The notes beneath the pieces are model-generated. The model had not been told where the DNA came from. It made no database searches and saw only the letters and a program-made list of their open reading frames with translations. Positions 18,771-28,173 of a DNA stretch of 64,000 nucleotides are shown here, piece after piece. This DNA comes from an uncultured Lachnospiraceae bacterium (GTDB taxonomy: Bacteria > Bacillota > Clostridia > Lachnospirales > Lachnospiraceae): contig CANRBX010000005.1 of the NCBI GenBank assembly GCA_947628955.1, positions 1 to 64,000 of the forward strand, given 5' to 3'. Both the position numbers and the translations under genes were made by a program. The stretch's first letter is position 1. Every line of letters begins with the position of its first letter.

Positions 18771-19624
18771 TGAAAAAGATGAAAAGTAACAGGACATCGA
18801 GCATCGTTGCGCACAATGCGCTGATCGCTGTCCTCGCATTTATCTGGCTGATCCCGATCATCTGGCTGTTCTGCACCTCGTTCAGCTCCTATCCGGGCAT
18901 GAATACGAGCACCTTCTTCCCGAAGGAGTGGAGCCTGATCCACTACCAGAAGCTCTTCAAACCGGATACGGTACAGCAGTTCCCGCGCTGGTTCCTGAAC
19001 ACCTTCATCATTGCCTGCTTCACGACCGTGATCTCGACGTCGTTCGTGCTGATGGTGGCGTACGCGACCTCTGTCATGCGCTTCCCGATGCGCAAGCCGC
19101 TGATGAACATGGCAGTGATCCTGAACCTGTTCCCGGGCATGCTCTCCATGATCGCGGTGTACTTTGTGCTGAAGACCTTTAACCTGACAAACAGCTATGC
19201 GGGCCTGATCATGGTCTACTCCGGCTCCGCGGGCCTCGGGTATCTGATCGCGAAGGGCTTCTTCGACACGATCCCGCGCGCGCTGTGCGAGGCGGCGCGC
19301 CTTGACGGCTGCAGCGAGGCGAGGATCTTCTCGCAGATCATCATCCCGATGAGCCGCCCGATCATCGTGTACACGGTCATCAGCAGCTTCCTCGCCCCGT
19401 GGATGGATTTCGTCTTTGCGAAGATGATCCTGAACGCAGGTATCTCGGAGAATTATACCGTGGCGATCGGCCTGTACAAGATGCTGGACAAGAGCCTGAT
19501 CAACAGCTATTTCACGATCTTCTGCTGCGGCGGCGTGCTCGTGTCGATCCCGATCTCGGTGCTGTTTTTCATCATGCAGAAGTTCTACGTGGAGGGCGTC
19601 ACAGGCGGCGCAGTGAAGGGTTAA
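18770..19624 (+). CDS. Sugar ABC transporter permease (MalG-like)
   Basis: EAA loop EAARLDGCSEARIFSQIIIPMSRPII; overlaps the previous stop. Confidence 0.93.
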   Translation: MKKMKSNRTSSIVAHNALIAVLAFIWLIPIIWLFCTSFSSYPGMNTSTFFPKEWSLIHYQKLFKPDTVQQFPRWFLNTFIIACFTTVISTSFVLMVAYATSVMRFPMRKPLMNMAVILNLFPGMLSMIAVYFVLKTFNLTNSYAGLIMVYSGSAGLGYLIAKGFFDTIPRALCEAARLDGCSEARIFSQIIIPMSRPIIVYTVISSFLAPWMDFVFAKMILNAGISENYTVAIGLYKMLDKSLINSYFTIFCCGGVLVSIPISVLFFIMQKFYVEGVTGGAVKG

Positions 19625-19712
19625 GCCGTCTGAAACGGCGGCGCGCAGCTCTGGCCCGCGGGGACCGGAGCGTGTGCCAGAGAACAAGACAATACGGAGG
19701 AACATACATCCT

Positions 19713-21563
19713 ATGGATCAGTTTATTTTGAACATTGTTCACCGCCCGGAGATGGTGCCGGAGTACGCAGAGAAGGTGACCGGCCACGGGCAGGCGGAGG
19801 ATATCGGGCGCAGCGCGCTGCTGACGGAGAGCCTCGATATTTTCCGGACACAGCAGGAGTGTGCCCACAAAAACGGGCTCAGGACGACGATCGAGATGAC
19901 GTATGCAAGCCTGTTTAACGACGAGGCGGTGGCGCTCGCGAAGGAGCACCACGAGAAGTACGGGGACGAGATCGGGCTGACCCTTCTGGGCCTGCCGTGC
20001 ACGCAGTTCCGCGAGAAATACAGGACGAAGGATTTCTGCATCTGGATGTTCTCCATGGAGGACAAAAAAGCCATTGTGCAGGACGTCTTCGAGAAATTCC
20101 ATGAGCGCTTCGGCTTCTACCCGCAGTCGACGGGCTCCTACTATATGGATGCCCCTCTGATCAATTACATCAGGGAGCGATATCCGTCCGTGAAATGTGC
20201 GGTGGCGACCTGCTGGGAGGAGGGACCGAAGGCCTACCACACCTGCAACAACAGCTGGTATACGCTGATGGACGGCGGCCCGTGGGCGCCGTGGATCCCA
20301 TCAAAGCAGAATACGCACGCTCCGGCGGCCAGCGAGGATGAAGACTCCGGCATTGTGGCGATCCCGCATCTGAGCCGCGACCTGATCGCGTGCTACGACG
20401 GCAACGGCTCCAATTTCGGCACGCACCCGCAGAATGTGCTGCGCGGAATGATCTACGATACGGACACCTGGGAATACCCGTATCTCTACAACCTGATCGA
20501 CCAGTACCGCTACCAGGCGAAGTTCAACAACGGCTATGCCTACAACATGATGTTTGTCGGCCCGGGCTGGATGAACAAGATGGGCCGCTGGGAGGCGCCG
20601 TATGAGCTTCTTCTGAAATCCTACGAGGACGGCTGTGCATACTACGGCCGGCTCAAGAAGGAAGGAAAACTCATCGACATGACCATGAGCGAGTTTGCGG
20701 ATTATTACCGGGAGAAGAAGCATTACACCGAGCCGGAATGCGCGCTGTGGCGCGACATCCTCTACGGGAGCAAAAAGCAGGTGTTCTGGTACTGCGACCC
20801 GTTTATGCGCGCGTGCGTCAACATGGACCAGGGCGGCGCGATCGTCGATCTGCGCCCCTACGTGGCGAAGCTGGAGTGGCCGGTCGGCATCGGCACGCCG
20901 CATATCCAGGACGCGAGCTATCCGTTCCTGATCCAGGAGAAATACCGCGCCGGTTATTTCACGCACTATGCGGGGGAGGGGACCGTGCGCAGCGCGAAGA
21001 TCTGTTACGGCGGTGAGGAGGCAGACCTGTGTCTCTGCCGGACAAAGGCGCATTTTTCCTGCAGGGAGACGGAAGGATGCACAGAGCGCATCCTGACGCT
21101 GGATCCGGTGGACATCGAATTTTCCGGCCTGACACTGAAGCTTCAGACCGTGATCGCTTTCGCGGAGGGCTCCGGCACGATCCGGACCGAGCGCAGGGTT
21201 CTGGAGATGAGCGATCCGTCCGCCGAGGTGACGGTCAACGAATACATGGTCGGCTGCTACGGGACGACGGAGTATCCGGAGGATATGACCTCCCTGGTGC
21301 TCTCTGCGGAAAAAGAGGGGGAGCGTACGGAGCTTCCGTATGAGTACAGATGCAGGGAAGTGGCCATGAAAGGAGCCGGGCGGGTGAGCTGCCTGATCCC
21401 TCCGGTCGGCACGCGTGTTTCCATGACCTGCGAGGGCCGGGATAAGGAAGGCTATTTCAGGGAGGGCTACGCGTTCAGCCCGATGTTCACGCTCGGCTAT
21501 ACCGGGAAATTACGTGAAAAGGAGGTCTTTGCGACATGGCTCAGTCTGGAAAAGGAAAATTGA
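19713..21563 (+). CDS. Uncharacterised ~617-aa protein in the sugar ABC/GH53 locus
   Basis: Long ORF with RBS-like acggagg, operonic position; no family recognised with confidence. Confidence 0.75.
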   Translation: MDQFILNIVHRPEMVPEYAEKVTGHGQAEDIGRSALLTESLDIFRTQQECAHKNGLRTTIEMTYASLFNDEAVALAKEHHEKYGDEIGLTLLGLPCTQFREKYRTKDFCIWMFSMEDKKAIVQDVFEKFHERFGFYPQSTGSYYMDAPLINYIRERYPSVKCAVATCWEEGPKAYHTCNNSWYTLMDGGPWAPWIPSKQNTHAPAASEDEDSGIVAIPHLSRDLIACYDGNGSNFGTHPQNVLRGMIYDTDTWEYPYLYNLIDQYRYQAKFNNGYAYNMMFVGPGWMNKMGRWEAPYELLLKSYEDGCAYYGRLKKEGKLIDMTMSEFADYYREKKHYTEPECALWRDILYGSKKQVFWYCDPFMRACVNMDQGGAIVDLRPYVAKLEWPVGIGTPHIQDASYPFLIQEKYRAGYFTHYAGEGTVRSAKICYGGEEADLCLCRTKAHFSCRETEGCTERILTLDPVDIEFSGLTLKLQTVIAFAEGSGTIRTERRVLEMSDPSAEVTVNEYMVGCYGTTEYPEDMTSLVLSAEKEGERTELPYEYRCREVAMKGAGRVSCLIPPVGTRVSMTCEGRDKEGYFREGYAFSPMFTLGYTGKLREKEVFATWLSLEKEN

Positions 21564-21766
21564 ACTACCGCTGTCCGTCCTGCTTCATGCGCGACCTGGA
21601 TATCGACATGTTTTACGACAAAGAGAAAAAAGAGTACTACTGCATCCGGTGCCAGTACCGCGGGACGGAGGAGGATGTGCTCGCAAAGAATCAGATGGCG
21701 CGCTTCCGCTACGGAGACATGATGCGTCGGTTTGCGATGGAAGATTTTGAGGATTTCAGCGGCTGA
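21536..21766 (+). CDS. Small zinc-ribbon protein
   Basis: YRCPSCFMRD...YYCIRCQYRG two CxxC knuckles; overlaps the upstream ORF by 28 bp, RBS aaaaggagg. Confidence 0.75.
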   Translation: MAQSGKGKLNYRCPSCFMRDLDIDMFYDKEKKEYYCIRCQYRGTEEDVLAKNQMARFRYGDMMRRFAMEDFEDFSG

Positions 21767-21796
21767 GACGGCACAGATCACATAAGGAGCGTGAAT

Positions 21797-22966
21797 ATGG
21801 GAGACAACAGCAGGGACGGGGAGCGCGCGGCGGCCCCGGGAAATGACCGTGCCGGTGGGGCGGATCCCTTTATCCGGGGGATGGATCTGTCGACGCTTCT
21901 CGAGGTCGAGCACTGCGGGGGCAGATTCTACGACCACGGGGCCGCGGACGGAGCGATGGATATCCTGAAGCGCTACGGCATGAATATGGTGCGCCTGCGC
22001 CTCTGGAACGACCCGTTCGATGAGCACGGAAATTCCTACGGGGCGGGCGGAAATGATATCGAGACGACGCTCACGCTCGCGAAGCGCGCGAAGTCGAAGG
22101 GGATCGGCTGGCTGCTGGATTTCCACTACAGTGATTTCTGGGCGGATCCAGGCAAGCAGACGGTCCCGAAGGCGTGGCGCGGCCTGGGCGCGGAGGAACT
22201 CGCACGGGCAGTCCACGACTATACCCGGGAGGTTCTGGAGCGCTGCAGGAGAGAGGATGTCCTGCCGCAGATGGCAGCCATAGGCAACGAGGTGACGAAC
22301 GGCCTGCTCTGGCCGCACGGAAAGACTACGGATTTTCCCGGCATGGTCCGGCTCCTGAATGCCGGCCTTGCGGCGGTGCGCGAGGCGGCCCCGGAGACCA
22401 GGACGATGCTTCATCTGGACAATGGGGGAAACAATGCGCTGTACCGCAGCTGGTTTGAGCAGTATTTCGCCTGCGGAGGCGATGATTTTGACTGTATCGG
22501 TCTTTCCTATTACCCGTTCTGGCACGGGACACCGGACATGCTGCGGGCCAATATGAACGATCTTGCCGCACGCTTCCGCAAGGAACTGATCGTGGCAGAG
22601 ATCTCGACGGGCCACACGATGGAAGACTATACGGCCTATGAACAGCTGGCGCCTGAGAACCGTAAGGGGATGGCGTCGCGCAGGGAGCTGGCTGAGCGCG
22701 TGCCGTATCCGATGACGGAGCAGGGCCAGGCAGATTTCATGCGCGACATTATAAGGATCATCCGCGAGACCCCGGACGGCCTTGGCAGAGGCTTCTATTA
22801 CTGGGAGCCGGCCTGGATCCCGGTGCCCGGGAGCGGCTGGGCGACAAAGGCCGCCTGCGAGTATATCGGGGAGAGCGGGCCGGGAGGCAACGAGTGGGCC
22901 AACCAGGCTCTGTTTGATTATGATGGAAACGCGCTCCCGGCGCTCGCGGTGATCCGTGACGCGTAG
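21797..22966 (+). CDS. Arabinogalactan endo-beta-1,4-galactanase (GH53), no signal peptide
   Basis: FIRGMDLSTLLEVE, NMVRLRLWNDP, LLDFHYSDFWADPGKQ, AIGNEVTNGLLWP, IVAEISTGHT: GH53 catalytic regions. Confidence 0.92.
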   Translation: MGDNSRDGERAAAPGNDRAGGADPFIRGMDLSTLLEVEHCGGRFYDHGAADGAMDILKRYGMNMVRLRLWNDPFDEHGNSYGAGGNDIETTLTLAKRAKSKGIGWLLDFHYSDFWADPGKQTVPKAWRGLGAEELARAVHDYTREVLERCRREDVLPQMAAIGNEVTNGLLWPHGKTTDFPGMVRLLNAGLAAVREAAPETRTMLHLDNGGNNALYRSWFEQYFACGGDDFDCIGLSYYPFWHGTPDMLRANMNDLAARFRKELIVAEISTGHTMEDYTAYEQLAPENRKGMASRRELAERVPYPMTEQGQADFMRDIIRIIRETPDGLGRGFYYWEPAWIPVPGSGWATKAACEYIGESGPGGNEWANQALFDYDGNALPALAVIRDA

Positions 22967-23004
22967 CGCTGCGCAGCAGAGGCCGGGTGCATGACAGCCG
23001 GAGA

Positions 23005-23062
23005 GGCTGCCGCAGAATATCTGCCGGGCGGTGATAAGCCCCCTGCATATTCTGCGGCAGCC
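23005..23062. terminator. 16-bp perfect inverted repeat after the GH53 gene
   Basis: GGCTGCCGCAGAATAT / ATATTCTGCGGCAGCC, 26-nt loop, no clear U-tract. Confidence 0.5.
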
Positions 23063-23117
23063 CCTTGTGCATATCCGTCCGGCATACATGCAGGGGACGG
23101 AGGGAAGGAGAGAATTT

Positions 23118-23891
23118 ATGAACACGACAATCGGAAGGCGCACCCCCGCCTGGAAGCTGCCCTCGATCTCAGGGTTCGGGCTGAAGCTGTTCGCCTGTGC
23201 GGCGACGCTGCTCTACGGCATCGGGGCGTCTGTCATTCAGGACGGGATCATCCATCTGGATCAGTACACCAGGGAGAGCCTGTCCCAGGCGATGAGCGAA
23301 GACTCCCATCTGATGACGATGGCCGGGGTCGGCTCGGCGCTGCAGATGATCGGCGGGATGGCAGTCCCGCTCTTTGCATTTCTTCTGGTCGAGGGCTTCC
23401 GCCACACCTCCGGCCGAAGGAAGTACCTCCTGACCGTTTCCGCTTTCGCGCTGCTGAGCGAGGTTCCCTGGGATCTGGCGATGCAGCAGTCCCTGTGGGA
23501 TCTCTCATCGCAGAATGCGCTGTTCGGCACGGCGGTCAGCCTCGCGATGCTCTGCGTCCTGGACCTGTTTAAGGAAGGAAAGGGGGTCATGGCGGGCCTG
23601 CTGCGGGTCTGCATCACGGGAGGCGCGCTCGTGTGGACGATGGCGCTGCGCGTGCGCTTCGGGCCGAGCATGGTTCTGCTGACCGCGATCTTTTATTTCT
23701 TTTATGCGAGGAATGTGCTCAAGACTGTGCTTGGGATCCTGGTCAGCCTGGTCCATGTGACGGCCCCGCTGTCTTTCTATCTGATCTGGTTCTACAATGA
23801 GGAGCGGAAGCACAGGGAGCTGAAATACGCGTTTTACCTGTTTTATCCGCTGCACCTGCTCCTGCTTGGCCTGATCACCGTGTCAATGTGA
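23118..23891 (+). CDS. TraX family membrane protein
   Basis: Multi-TM; ISGFGLKLFACAATLLYGIG, FLLVEGFRHTSGRRKYLLTVSAFALLSEVPWD; RBS aaggaga. Confidence 0.8.
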   Translation: MNTTIGRRTPAWKLPSISGFGLKLFACAATLLYGIGASVIQDGIIHLDQYTRESLSQAMSEDSHLMTMAGVGSALQMIGGMAVPLFAFLLVEGFRHTSGRRKYLLTVSAFALLSEVPWDLAMQQSLWDLSSQNALFGTAVSLAMLCVLDLFKEGKGVMAGLLRVCITGGALVWTMALRVRFGPSMVLLTAIFYFFYARNVLKTVLGILVSLVHVTAPLSFYLIWFYNEERKHRELKYAFYLFYPLHLLLLGLITVSM

Positions 23892-24167
23892 GGCACGCGC
23901 GCCGCAGTGCGCATGGCAAAAAATATTTCAAAATATTTCAAAAATATTAATTTATCGACAAAAGACGTTAAAAATCGCTGAAAATGCCGAAAATAAAGGA
24001 AAAAACTCGAATCATCGAACTGTGTAAAATGACGAATGGACAAATTGAAGGGAGATATAATAACCAAAATTCAACAAATTTAATGAAAAATATTGTGCAA
24101 TAATCACATTATCTGTGTGTCGGAAAAAGTCGGTCGGATAATATGTTACAAAAATGTGAAATATATA

Positions 24168-24197
24168 TTGACATATCATTTCAAAATCCTGTATAAT
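24168..24197 (+). promoter_or_regulatory. Sigma-A-like promoter upstream of the SleB-type hydrolase
   Basis: TTGACA, 18-bp spacer, TATAAT (24192-24197). Confidence 0.7.
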
Positions 24198-24285
24198 ACA
24201 GATACCTTGGGGAACAGTGAATAAACAATAAGGGACAGAAGAGGCGGACATGAAGAAGTGTCTACCATGAATGACAGGAGAGTTT

Positions 24286-25107
24286 ATGATGCTGTTACAA
24301 GATGGAATGAAATCAGTCAATGATTTCACACGGCGCATCATGCACCGGTACGTCAGAGATATTGCGCTGATCCTGGCAGGAGTTCTGATGACTGCCGGCG
24401 TCGCCTTTGTCATATCTGAAGTTGATACCAGCGGGCATGGCCGGGTATATGCTGTAGATTCCTCCGATGAGGGGAATGGAAGGGCGCAGCAGTTTCAGGC
24501 CGGACTCATGGGACTTATCAGCGGTGTGGCATATATGGAGCAGTACTCTGACGCTGCAAGGTTTGTGAGCGTCGCAGATGCGAATGAGAACGTGCTGGCA
24601 GGAGTGCGGGGACTCGACAGACGGGTGATCCGCCGGGCTTCGATCGAAGAGGGTACCCGTATCGCCAGTGAGCTTGGCTATTATGCGCAGCAGACAGTAT
24701 ACGAAAACCAGATGTCACAGGATGATTATTACACATTGCTGCATATAGTGGAGGCCGAGGCCACGGGCGGCGACATGGAGAGCAAAATGATCGTGGCGGG
24801 AGTAGTGCTCAACCGTGTACGTGATTCGCATTTCCCGGATACCATTTATGATGTTGTCTGGCAGGAGGCGCAGTTCCAGCCGACATCCGACGGAAGGATC
24901 TACAGCTGCGAGGTGACAGACTCGACTGTGGAGGCCGTTGACCGGGTATTGCAGGGAGAAGATTACTCACAGGGCGCCTTATTCTTTTTTGCGCGTGACT
25001 CCGCGGATACTTCGAGTGCGAGGTGGTTTGACTCCAGCCTCGTCCGGCTGTTTGAGTATGGAGGACACGAGTATTTCACCTTTGAGGATTATGTGAGTAA
25101 TACATAG
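24286..25107 (+). CDS. Cell wall hydrolase, SleB/CwlJ type
   Basis: N-terminal TM; LLHIVEAEATGGDMESKMIVAGVVLNRVRDSHFPDTIYDVVWQEAQFQP...GALFFFARDS. ORF opens at 24271. Confidence 0.9.
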   Translation: MMLLQDGMKSVNDFTRRIMHRYVRDIALILAGVLMTAGVAFVISEVDTSGHGRVYAVDSSDEGNGRAQQFQAGLMGLISGVAYMEQYSDAARFVSVADANENVLAGVRGLDRRVIRRASIEEGTRIASELGYYAQQTVYENQMSQDDYYTLLHIVEAEATGGDMESKMIVAGVVLNRVRDSHFPDTIYDVVWQEAQFQPTSDGRIYSCEVTDSTVEAVDRVLQGEDYSQGALFFFARDSADTSSARWFDSSLVRLFEYGGHEYFTFEDYVSNT

Positions 25108-25202
25108 GCACAGTCTGTCTGTGACTGGATCGGGATGAGGGTGTTCCGAAAGGACGCGCCGGGCGGCGATGACTTTTGGGGCGCCCTTATTTCCATTAAC
25201 CG

Positions 25203-25231
25203 TTGCAAGCGCTTTTTTTGTGTGGTATACT
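25203..25231 (+). promoter_or_regulatory. Sigma-A-like promoter for thrC
   Basis: TTGCAA, 17-bp spacer, TATACT. Confidence 0.6.
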
Positions 25232-25280
25232 CGGAAGGACAGAAAAGGATCAGAAAGACAGATGGAAGAGGAAGAATGAC

Positions 25281-26765
25281 ATGGATTTGATGTACAGAAG
25301 CACCAGAAATGAAGAAAACAAAGTGACGGCCTCGCAGGCAGTCCTGAAGGGTCTGGCGGAGGACGGGGGCCTGTTTGTCCCCGAGCGGATCCCGAGGCTT
25401 GCGCTTTCGCCGGATGCGCTCGCGTCCCTGTCCTATCATGAGACTGCGTATGAGGTGATGCATCTTTTTCTGACGGATTATACGGAGGACGAGCTGAAGC
25501 ACTGCATCCGCTGCGCATACGATGAGAAATTTGACACGCCGGAGATCGCGCCGCTTCGCAGGGCGGGCGGGGCGCACTATCTTGAGCTGTTTCACGGGGC
25601 GACGATCGCGTTTAAGGACATGGCGCTCTCGATCCTGCCGCACCTGATGACGACGGCCGCAAAAAAGAATCACGAGGACAGGGAGATCGTGATCCTGACC
25701 GCAACGTCCGGCGACACCGGCAAGGCGGCCCTGGCAGGGTTCGCGGATGTGCCGGGCACGAGGATCATTGTCTTTTACCCGAAGAACGGCGTCAGCGCGG
25801 TACAGGAGAAGCAGATGGTGACTCAGAAGGGCGCGAATACCTGCGTGATTGGGATCCGGGGCAATTTCGACGACGCCCAGACCGGAGTAAAGCGTCTTTT
25901 TTCAGACACGGCTCTGAACGGGGCGCTGTCAGAAGCAGGCTTCCGCTTTTCGTCGGCAAACTCGATCAATATCGGGAGGCTGGTGCCGCAGATCGTCTAT
26001 TATGTGTACGCATACGGCCGCATGGTGAAGGCCGGGGAGATTCAGGCGGGAGAGAAGATCAATGTGGTCGTGCCGACCGGCAATTTCGGAAATATCCTGG
26101 CGGCGTACTATGCGAAGGGCATGGGCCTGCCGATCGGGCGCCTGATCTGCGCTTCCAATGAGAATAAGGTGCTGTTTGACTTTTTCCGCACCGGAACCTA
26201 TGACAGGAACAGGGAGTTTATCCTGACCTCATCCCCGTCGATGGACATCCTGATCTCGAGTAATCTGGAGCGTCTGATCTACCATATCGCCGGCGACGAC
26301 GCGCAGGAGAATGCGCGGCTCATGGGCGAGCTCTCCGCGAAAGGGAGCTACTCGGTCAGCAGCGAAATGATGGAGAGGCTGAAGGATTTCCGGGGCGGCT
26401 TTGCGACGATGGGCGAGGTCTCGGAGGAGATCGGCCGGGTGTACGCGGAGGATGGCTACGTGCTTGACACGCACACGGCGGTGGCTTCGCGCGTATACCG
26501 GGAATACCGTGAGCAGTCGGGGGATGACACTCCGTCCGTGATCGCGTCGACGGCGAGTCCCTACAAATTCGCGAGAAGCGTCATGGAGGCGATCGACAGC
26601 AGATATGCCGGCATGGGCGACTTTGCGCTGATCGACGAGCTGAGCCGGATCTCCGGCACGGCGGTTCCGGGGGCGATCGAGGAGATCCGCAGCGCCAGGG
26701 TTCTGCATGACAAGGTGATCGACAAAGATCAGATGGAGACGGCCGTCAGAGATTTTTTAGTATGA
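25281..26765 (+). CDS. thrC: Threonine synthase
   Basis: MDLMYRSTRNEENKVTASQAVLKGLAEDGGLFVPE, HGATIAFKDMALSILPHLM, TATSGDTGKAALAGF. Confidence 0.96.
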   Translation: MDLMYRSTRNEENKVTASQAVLKGLAEDGGLFVPERIPRLALSPDALASLSYHETAYEVMHLFLTDYTEDELKHCIRCAYDEKFDTPEIAPLRRAGGAHYLELFHGATIAFKDMALSILPHLMTTAAKKNHEDREIVILTATSGDTGKAALAGFADVPGTRIIVFYPKNGVSAVQEKQMVTQKGANTCVIGIRGNFDDAQTGVKRLFSDTALNGALSEAGFRFSSANSINIGRLVPQIVYYVYAYGRMVKAGEIQAGEKINVVVPTGNFGNILAAYYAKGMGLPIGRLICASNENKVLFDFFRTGTYDRNREFILTSSPSMDILISSNLERLIYHIAGDDAQENARLMGELSAKGSYSVSSEMMERLKDFRGGFATMGEVSEEIGRVYAEDGYVLDTHTAVASRVYREYREQSGDDTPSVIASTASPYKFARSVMEAIDSRYAGMGDFALIDELSRISGTAVPGAIEEIRSARVLHDKVIDKDQMETAVRDFLV

Positions 26766-26832
26766 TTATCTGCGAATCGCTATGCTAAGGATCGGACGGC
26801 AGGGAAAGGACAGTTTACAGGGGTAATATGCA

Positions 26833-27186
26833 ATGAATACAAATTCGGTTTTTTCTTTTATGGATATTCTGGTCGTCGCGTGCGGCGTCTATGTGCTCTA
26901 CCTGTATGTGGAGATGGTAAAAGGCGGGAAGATCAGGGAAAATATGCTGCTGCCGAAGGGCCTCAACGTCAAAAAGTGTAAGGATATCAATGCTTTTATC
27001 CGCTATATCGGGCCGAAGCAGCTGATACTCGGGATCTCCGCGCTGCTGTGCGGCGCGGCGGGCCTGCTGCAGGATTTCACCACGTATGTCAGCCCGCCGG
27101 TCTACCTCTGCACGCTGTTTCTGTTTTTCGCCTGCGCGATCTGGTACACGTTTGTCATGAAAAAAGCGGTCAAAATGTTCTGGTAA
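26833..27186 (+). CDS. Small membrane protein, hypothetical
   Basis: 117 aa, three predicted TM segments, followed closely by the next ORF. Confidence 0.75.
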   Translation: MNTNSVFSFMDILVVACGVYVLYLYVEMVKGGKIRENMLLPKGLNVKKCKDINAFIRYIGPKQLILGISALLCGAAGLLQDFTTYVSPPVYLCTLFLFFACAIWYTFVMKKAVKMFW

Positions 27187-27207
27187 CGCGGTCGGAGGGA
27201 AGCTGGC

Positions 27208-27966
27208 ATGAAGAATTTTAAAGAATGGCTTTCAGATTACCTGCGGTACTTTATGCTGCTTCTGGCAGGCGTGCTCGTTTTTGCGCTGGCGATGATCGGG
27301 ATCAGAATATACCGGAACCAGCGCGGCGGCCCGTCGGTCGAGATCCTCTCGCCCGGGGCGGAAGCCCTTCAGGGCGGGACGGAGAGCCGGTCAGAGCAGG
27401 GGTCGGAGGCGGCAGTGCTTCCGTCCGAAACGGAGACGGAGACATCGTCCGAGGCGGAGACACAGCGGGAGAGCAGAACCGCAGCGGAGACGCTGCCCGC
27501 GGGCGTTCCGGAGCCGGCGGAACTGGCGGGAACCGGGACATCCGGGCCGGGGCAGGCAGCCGGAACAGGACAGGCAGCCGGAACAGGACAGACATCCCCT
27601 GCCGGGCAGACAGTCGGAACAGCGCAGACGTCCGCGGCAGGGCAGATGGCCGGAACTGGACAGGCATCCCCTGCCGGGCAGACAGCCGGAACAGGAAGAA
27701 CGCCCGGGACAGAAAATGCGCCTGTGACAGAGAAGGCGACGGAGAAAGTGACGGAGACAGAGAAAGTGACGGAGACGGAGCCGGCTCCGGTCTACATGAC
27801 GCTCACAGACTCCTGCTATATCAGAAGCGGCCCCGGCTATGAGTATGATATCATCGGCGAGTATATGTACGGGACGACGGTGCAGGTGCTGGACGATTCA
27901 AGCGGCTGGTACAAGGTGCAGGTCGATGGAATGACCGGCTATATGGGCGCGCGTTTCTTTCATTAA
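27208..27966 (+). CDS. Membrane-anchored SH3b-domain protein with low-complexity linker
   Basis: N-terminal TM, T/G/Q/A-rich repeats, C-terminal DSCYIRSGPGYEYDIIGEYMYGTTVQVLDDSSGWYKVQVDGMTGYMGARFF. Confidence 0.88.
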   Translation: MKNFKEWLSDYLRYFMLLLAGVLVFALAMIGIRIYRNQRGGPSVEILSPGAEALQGGTESRSEQGSEAAVLPSETETETSSEAETQRESRTAAETLPAGVPEPAELAGTGTSGPGQAAGTGQAAGTGQTSPAGQTVGTAQTSAAGQMAGTGQASPAGQTAGTGRTPGTENAPVTEKATEKVTETEKVTETEPAPVYMTLTDSCYIRSGPGYEYDIIGEYMYGTTVQVLDDSSGWYKVQVDGMTGYMGARFFH

Positions 27967-27974
27967 TGAATAGA

Positions 27975-28160
27975 ATGATGTTAGGGTCAAATGATGCCAT
28001 ACGGATTGTTCCGTGCTCCGCACTCCCACAATCCTGCCCAACATTCGGAATTCATGGGGCCCCTTCCCCACTTCTTCCTCATGTTTGGGCGGGTCATTAA
28101 GTCATAAAACCACTTTTGCGCAAGCGCATCGTGGTTTATGACTTTTGACCCCGGCATCAT
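27975..28160 (+). repeat. Dispersed intergenic TIR element, copy 2 (long form, 186 bp)
   Basis: ATGATGTTAGGGTCAAATGATGCCATACGGATTGT ... GTGGTTTATGACTTTTGACCCCGGCATCAT; two internal hairpins. Confidence 0.85.
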
Positions 28161-28173
28161 AGAATATTTTTGG

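Noticed and set aside
17748-20240. Several long minus-strand ORFs (17748-18839, 18761-19705, 19599-20240) opposite the ABC permeases
   Set aside because: Arg/His/Asp-rich shadow translations of well-supported plus-strand genes.
21497-23143. 548-aa minus-strand ORF opposite GH53
   Set aside because: Shadow ORF; GH53 motifs on the plus strand are clear.
25107-25200. Possible riboswitch before thrC (GCGCCGGGCGGCG...GGGGCGCC)
   Set aside because: Only a GC-rich short pairing; no recognisable riboswitch core.
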